Origin: Acetobacteraceae bacterium
GTDB lineage: Bacteria; Pseudomonadota; Alphaproteobacteria; Acetobacterales; Acetobacteraceae
DNA: 8,565 bases
Direction: 5' to 3'
Assembly (NCBI GenBank): GCA_003164305.1
Contig: PLSZ01000468.1
Location: 3,012-11,576 of the forward strand
The translations under genes and the position numbers were made by a program. Positions 5,802 through 8,565 of this stretch are shown here, piece after piece; position 1 is the first letter of the stretch; each line of letters starts with the position of its first letter. Under the pieces are notes generated by a model. The model did no database searches. It saw nothing but the letters and a program-made list of their open reading frames with translations, and was not told where the DNA came from.

Positions 5802-6686
5802 GGCGGCCTTTCCGAACAGGCCGCGTGGTCTCGCGAGCAGGACGATGATCATCACCAGGAACACCACCGTCGCGGAGGCCTGCGGGTAGAAGACTTTCGT
5901 CAGGCCCTCCACAACGCCGAGCCCGAAGCCGGTGATGATGGAGCCGAGGATGGAGCCCATGCCGCCGATCACCACCACCGCGAACACGGTGTTGATGAAG
6001 TTGCTGCCCATGTTCGGGTTGACCGAATAGATCGGTGCCGCCAGCACGCCGGCGAACGCCGCCAGCGCCACGCCGGCGCCATAGGTGATCGTGATCAACC
6101 GCGGCACGTTGACGCCGAACGCCTGCACCAGCGGCGCGTTTTCCGTCGCCGCGCGTAACGTCGCGCCGAGCGAGGTTTTCTCGATGATGGCCCAGGTGCT
6201 GAAGCAGACGACGAGGGCGACGAGCACGACCCAGCCGCGGTAGTTCGGCATGAACATGAAGCCGAGGTCGGTGGCGCCCTGCAACACGTTAGGAATGCGA
6301 TACGGCAGGCCGGAGCTGCCGTAGGCATTGCGGAACAGGCCCTCGATCACCAGCGACAGGCCGAAGGTCAGCAGCAGGCCGTACAAATGGTCGAGTTTGT
6401 ACAGCCGGCTGATGATGGTGCGTTCCAGGACGATGCCGAAGACGCCGACGATCAGCGGCGCCAGGATCAGGCTGGGGAAATAGCCGATCCCCAGATAGTC
6501 CAGCAGCATCCAGGCGACGAACGCGCCCATCATGAACAGCGCGCCGTGCGCGAAGTTGATGATGTTGAGCATGCCGAAGATGATCGCCAGGCCCAACGAC
6601 AGCATCGCGTAGAACGCGCCGTTGATCAGGCCAAGTAACAACTGGCCGAACAGGAGCGGCGCCGGGATGCCGAAGATCATCATCAT
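5799..6686 (-). CDS. livH: ABC transporter permease, LivH-type (branched-chain amino acid family)
   Basis: Protein of 295 residues, the other inner-membrane subunit of the importer. Hallmarks: GLAIIFGMLNIINFAHGALF at 32-51, the cytoplasmic ATPase-contact loop LRAATENAPLVQAFGVNVPR at 177-196, the GGMGSILG turn at 241-248, and the terminal RPRGLFG at 286-292. Hydrophobic spans occupy most of residues 10-60, 70-90, 100-117, 150-170, 198-220, 230-260 and 272-285. The N-terminus has three consecutive ATG codons (6686-6678). The first is taken because an AGGGGG ribosome site lies 10 bases upstream, and later starts would lie further away. It sits 27 bp after the binding-protein gene and overlaps the LivM-type gene. 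Which compound it carries is not evident from the permease itself. Confidence 0.96.
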   Translation of the reverse strand: MMMIFGIPAPLLFGQLLLGLINGAFYAMLSLGLAIIFGMLNIINFAHGALFMMGAFVAWMLLDYLGIGYFPSLILAPLIVGVFGIVLERTIISRLYKLDHLYGLLLTFGLSLVIEGLFRNAYGSSGLPYRIPNVLQGATDLGFMFMPNYRGWVVLVALVVCFSTWAIIEKTSLGATLRAATENAPLVQAFGVNVPRLITITYGAGVALAAFAGVLAAPIYSVNPNMGSNFINTVFAVVVIGGMGSILGSIITGFGLGVVEGLTKVFYPQASATVVFLVMIIVLLARPRGLFGKAA

Positions 6687-6713
6687 TGGTGCGCCGCCCC
6701 CTTTGTTCGCCTG

Positions 6714-7946
6714 TCAGGCTTTTATGAACGCGCAATGGCCGTCGGCGAGCGGCCGGTACGCCTCATCGCCCGATGTCGCCACCATCATTTTGTAGTAGTC
6801 CCAGGGACCTTTGCTTTCGGACGGTTGCTTGACCTCGAACAGGTAGGACGGAGTCAGGTTACGGCCGTCCTCGCGGATCGTGGTCTTGCCGAAACAATCG
6901 TCCTCCACCGGCATCGCCTTCATCCGGTTGACCGTGGCGATGCCATCCTTCTTCGCCTCGGCCGCCCCCATGGCATGCACTGCCTTGAGATAATGCAGCG
7001 TGGCGGAGTAGCAGCCGGCGTGCACCATGTTGGGGTAATTCTTCGGCGTCTTGTCCTTGACGCGATTGGTGAAGGCGCGGGTCTTGTCGTTGAGGTCCCA
7101 ATAGAAGCTCTCGGTCAGGTTGAGGCCCGCCGCGGTCTCCAGGCCAAGCGCGTGTACGTCGTTGATGAACATCAGCAGCGCCGCGACCTTCATGCTTTTA
7201 TTGATGCCGAACTCGTTGATCTGCTTAATCGAGTTCACCGTGTCGCCGCCGGCGTTGCACAGCCCGATGACCTTGGCCTTGCTGGACTGTGCCTGCACCA
7301 GGAATGACGAGAAATCGGTGGTGCCGGGGAATGGATACGTCACCGAACCGTTGACGGTGCCGCCCGCGGCTTTCACCAGGGCGGTCGTATCGGCCTGCAA
7401 CTGTTTGCCGAAGGCATAATCGGCGGTCAGGAAGAACCAGGAATTGCCGCCGGCCTTCACCATCGCCCCGCCGGTCGACTTCGCCAACATGAACGTGTCG
7501 TAGGTCCAATGAATAAAGTTGGGCGAGCATTGGCCGCCGGTCAGTTCTGAACTCGCGGCGCCAGAATTGAGATAAACCTTGTTCTTCTCCCGCACCACCG
7601 ACTGCAGCGCAAGCGCGACCGACGACGTGGGCACGTCCAGCAGCATGTCGACATTGTCGCGGTCGAACCATTCCCGCGTGATCGACACCGCGAGATCGGG
7701 CTTGTTCTGGTGATCGGCCGAGATCACCTCGACGTTCAGGCCGTTGCTTTTGGCGTATTCCTCGACCGCCTGTTTCGCGCAGATGACCGAGGTGATGCCG
7801 CCGGTGTTGGTGTAAGGGCCGGACTGATCGTTCAGCACGCCGATTTTGATGGTGGCGGCTTGCGCGCGGGCGGCGCGTGGCAGCGCGGGAACCGTCAGCG
7901 CCGATGCGGCGGCGGCGGTCAGCATGGAACGGCGGGACAGCGTCAT
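6714..7946 (-). CDS. ABC transporter periplasmic substrate-binding protein (LivJ-like), Tat signal
   Basis: Protein of 410 residues of the type-I periplasmic binding fold used by branched-chain-amino-acid-type importers. Residues 1-30 are a signal peptide with a twin-arginine motif SRRSML at 4-9, a modest hydrophobic stretch and an ARAQA cleavage area near 26-30, so export by Tat, folded, is likely. The mature domain starts with IKIGVLNDQSGPY at 33-45, the usual opening strand of the fold, followed by LNSGAASSELT at 126-136 and DYAFGKQLQ at 176-184. Cys351 (DDCFG) and Cys405 near the C-terminus are conserved in the adjacent paralogue and could form a disulfide. AAGGA lies 9 bases before the ATG. 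The gene directly precedes the permeases by 27 bp, so it is the best candidate for their partner. The ligand is unknown. Related proteins are common in multiple copies in Alphaproteobacteria. Confidence 0.96.
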   Translation of the reverse strand: MTLSRRSMLTAAAASALTVPALPRAARAQAATIKIGVLNDQSGPYTNTGGITSVICAKQAVEEYAKSNGLNVEVISADHQNKPDLAVSITREWFDRDNVDMLLDVPTSSVALALQSVVREKNKVYLNSGAASSELTGGQCSPNFIHWTYDTFMLAKSTGGAMVKAGGNSWFFLTADYAFGKQLQADTTALVKAAGGTVNGSVTYPFPGTTDFSSFLVQAQSSKAKVIGLCNAGGDTVNSIKQINEFGINKSMKVAALLMFINDVHALGLETAAGLNLTESFYWDLNDKTRAFTNRVKDKTPKNYPNMVHAGCYSATLHYLKAVHAMGAAEAKKDGIATVNRMKAMPVEDDCFGKTTIREDGRNLTPSYLFEVKQPSESKGPWDYYKMMVATSGDEAYRPLADGHCAFIKA

Positions 7947-8048
7947 GGAACCAAATCCTTCGAGATGTTAAGTGGACATCCTGATCTCTCCCTCGCGGCG
8001 GCGGCGCGTTTCGCGCTCGCGATATTTAGCGTTCGGCGTGACATGCCT
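7947..8048 (-). promoter_or_regulatory. Gap between the two binding-protein genes
   Basis: These 102 bp separate the paralogous binding-protein genes. A perfect hairpin of 5 bp with a 3-base loop (GCGCG-TTT-CGCGC on the plus strand, 8004-8016) lies about 33 bp past the stop of the partial gene. It is not followed by a U-run in the minus-strand RNA, so it is at most an RNA-stability or processing element that could adjust the relative amounts of the two proteins. An AT-rich spot TAAATAT (8028-8022 region, minus strand) could be a -10 but has no clear -35. The ribosome site for the downstream gene (AAGGA) is at the left end. Confidence 0.4.
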
Positions 8049-8565
8049 TCAGCTTTTCACCAGCGGGCAACCGCCTTTATCCATCGGGCGGAACGCCTGA
8101 TCGGCGGGCGTCGTGGCCAGCGGCTTGTAGTAATCCCACGGGCCTTTGCTCTCGGTGGGCTTCTTCACTTCCCACAGATAAGCGGGGTGCAGCTTGCGGC
8201 CGTCCTCGCGGATCGATCCGGGACCGAAGCAATCGTCGTCGGTCGGGATCTTCTTCATTTGCGCGACCGTCGCGGCGCCGTCGAGCTTCACTTTGTCCAC
8301 GCCCATGACGGTCGCGGTCTTCAGGTAGTGCAGCACGGACGAGTAGACGCCGGCCTGCACCATGGTTGGCCGCGCGCCGCCGATCTTCGGCGACAACCGG
8401 TTGGAAAACGCCCGAGTCCGGTCGTTCATGTCCCAATAGAAACTATCCGTCAGCACGATGCCTTGCGCGATATCCAGGCCCAACGAATGGATATCGGTGA
8501 GGAACAGCAACAGCCCCGCGAGTTTCATCTTCGAACTGACGCCGAATTCCTTGGCCTGCTTGATC
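8049..8565 (-). CDS. Second ABC transporter substrate-binding protein, C-terminal part (runs off right edge)
   Basis: The minus-strand frame is open from the right edge to a TGA at 8051-8049, giving the last 172 residues. The N-terminus with any signal peptide lies beyond 8565. The visible part begins IKQAKEFGVSSKMKLAGLLL and matches the neighbouring binding protein from its residue 240 (IKQINEFGINK) to the end. Shared stretches include SFYWD, TRAF, LHYLK, DDCFG, IREDGR and ESKGPWDYYK. By a hand alignment a little over half of the residues are identical, so this is a diverged tandem duplicate, not a recent copy. The two cysteines near the C-terminus are conserved. It is upstream in the same direction as the permeases, separated from the next gene by 102 bp. 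It may give the same permeases a second specificity, or belong to transporter genes lying beyond the window. Confidence 0.95.
   Translation of the reverse strand, partial: IKQAKEFGVSSKMKLAGLLLFLTDIHSLGLDIAQGIVLTDSFYWDMNDRTRAFSNRLSPKIGGARPTMVQAGVYSSVLHYLKTATVMGVDKVKLDGAATVAQMKKIPTDDDCFGPGSIREDGRKLHPAYLWEVKKPTESKGPWDYYKPLATTPADQAFRPMDKGGCPLVKS

Noticed and set aside
5092..5889. Long plus-strand open frame antisense to the LivM-type permease
   Set aside because: The translation is charged, His/Gln-rich and motif-free, while the minus strand encodes an unmistakable permease.

Overview
This is a high-GC, gene-dense bacterial window. Codon use is strongly G/C at third positions, the protein families are typical of Alphaproteobacteria, and one binding protein carries a twin-arginine signal. 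I infer an alphaproteobacterium, perhaps Rhodospirillales/Acetobacteraceae. That is a family-level impression, because no phylogenetic marker is present. I see no rRNA, tRNA, CRISPR array, insertion sequence or phage gene. No gap between genes exceeds about 105 bases.

Layout. (1) 1-510, minus strand: N-terminal 170 residues of an M20-family metallopeptidase/amidohydrolase running off the left edge. (2) An 80-bp divergent gap. (3) 591-3889, plus strand: a tight three-gene unit of two tandem CE4 (NodB/PuuE/HpPgdA-like) deacetylase-fold proteins and an exported alpha/beta hydrolase. The hydrolase appears to start at a TTG overlapping the preceding stop codon. (4) 3892-8565, minus strand: an operon-like row read right to left, with a partial substrate-binding protein, a second paralogous binding protein, a LivH-type permease, a LivM-type permease and a TauD/TfdA-type Fe(II)/2-oxoglutarate dioxygenase. 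The two strands meet tail to tail, with only 2 bp between the stop codons at 3889 and 3892.

How the parts may work together (inference). The minus-strand genes look like uptake of a small polar, probably amino-acid- or amide-like compound by a branched-chain-amino-acid-type ABC system, followed by oxidative attack by the dioxygenase. The plus-strand CE4 pair and the M20 enzyme are C-N (amide) hydrolase folds, and the exported alpha/beta hydrolase could process a precursor outside the cytoplasm. The simplest reading is a catabolic island for an unidentified amide, ureide or N-acyl substrate. The ATPase subunits (LivG/LivF) are not in the window and may lie beyond 8565.

The most unusual feature is the second CE4 protein (1464-2393). 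It keeps the overall fold signatures, but two of the three metal ligands and the motif-3 arginine seen in its upstream neighbour are replaced (Asp to Ser37, His to Glu106, Arg to Phe144). This suggests a metal-independent PuuE-like hydrolase or a non-catalytic partner of the intact paralogue.
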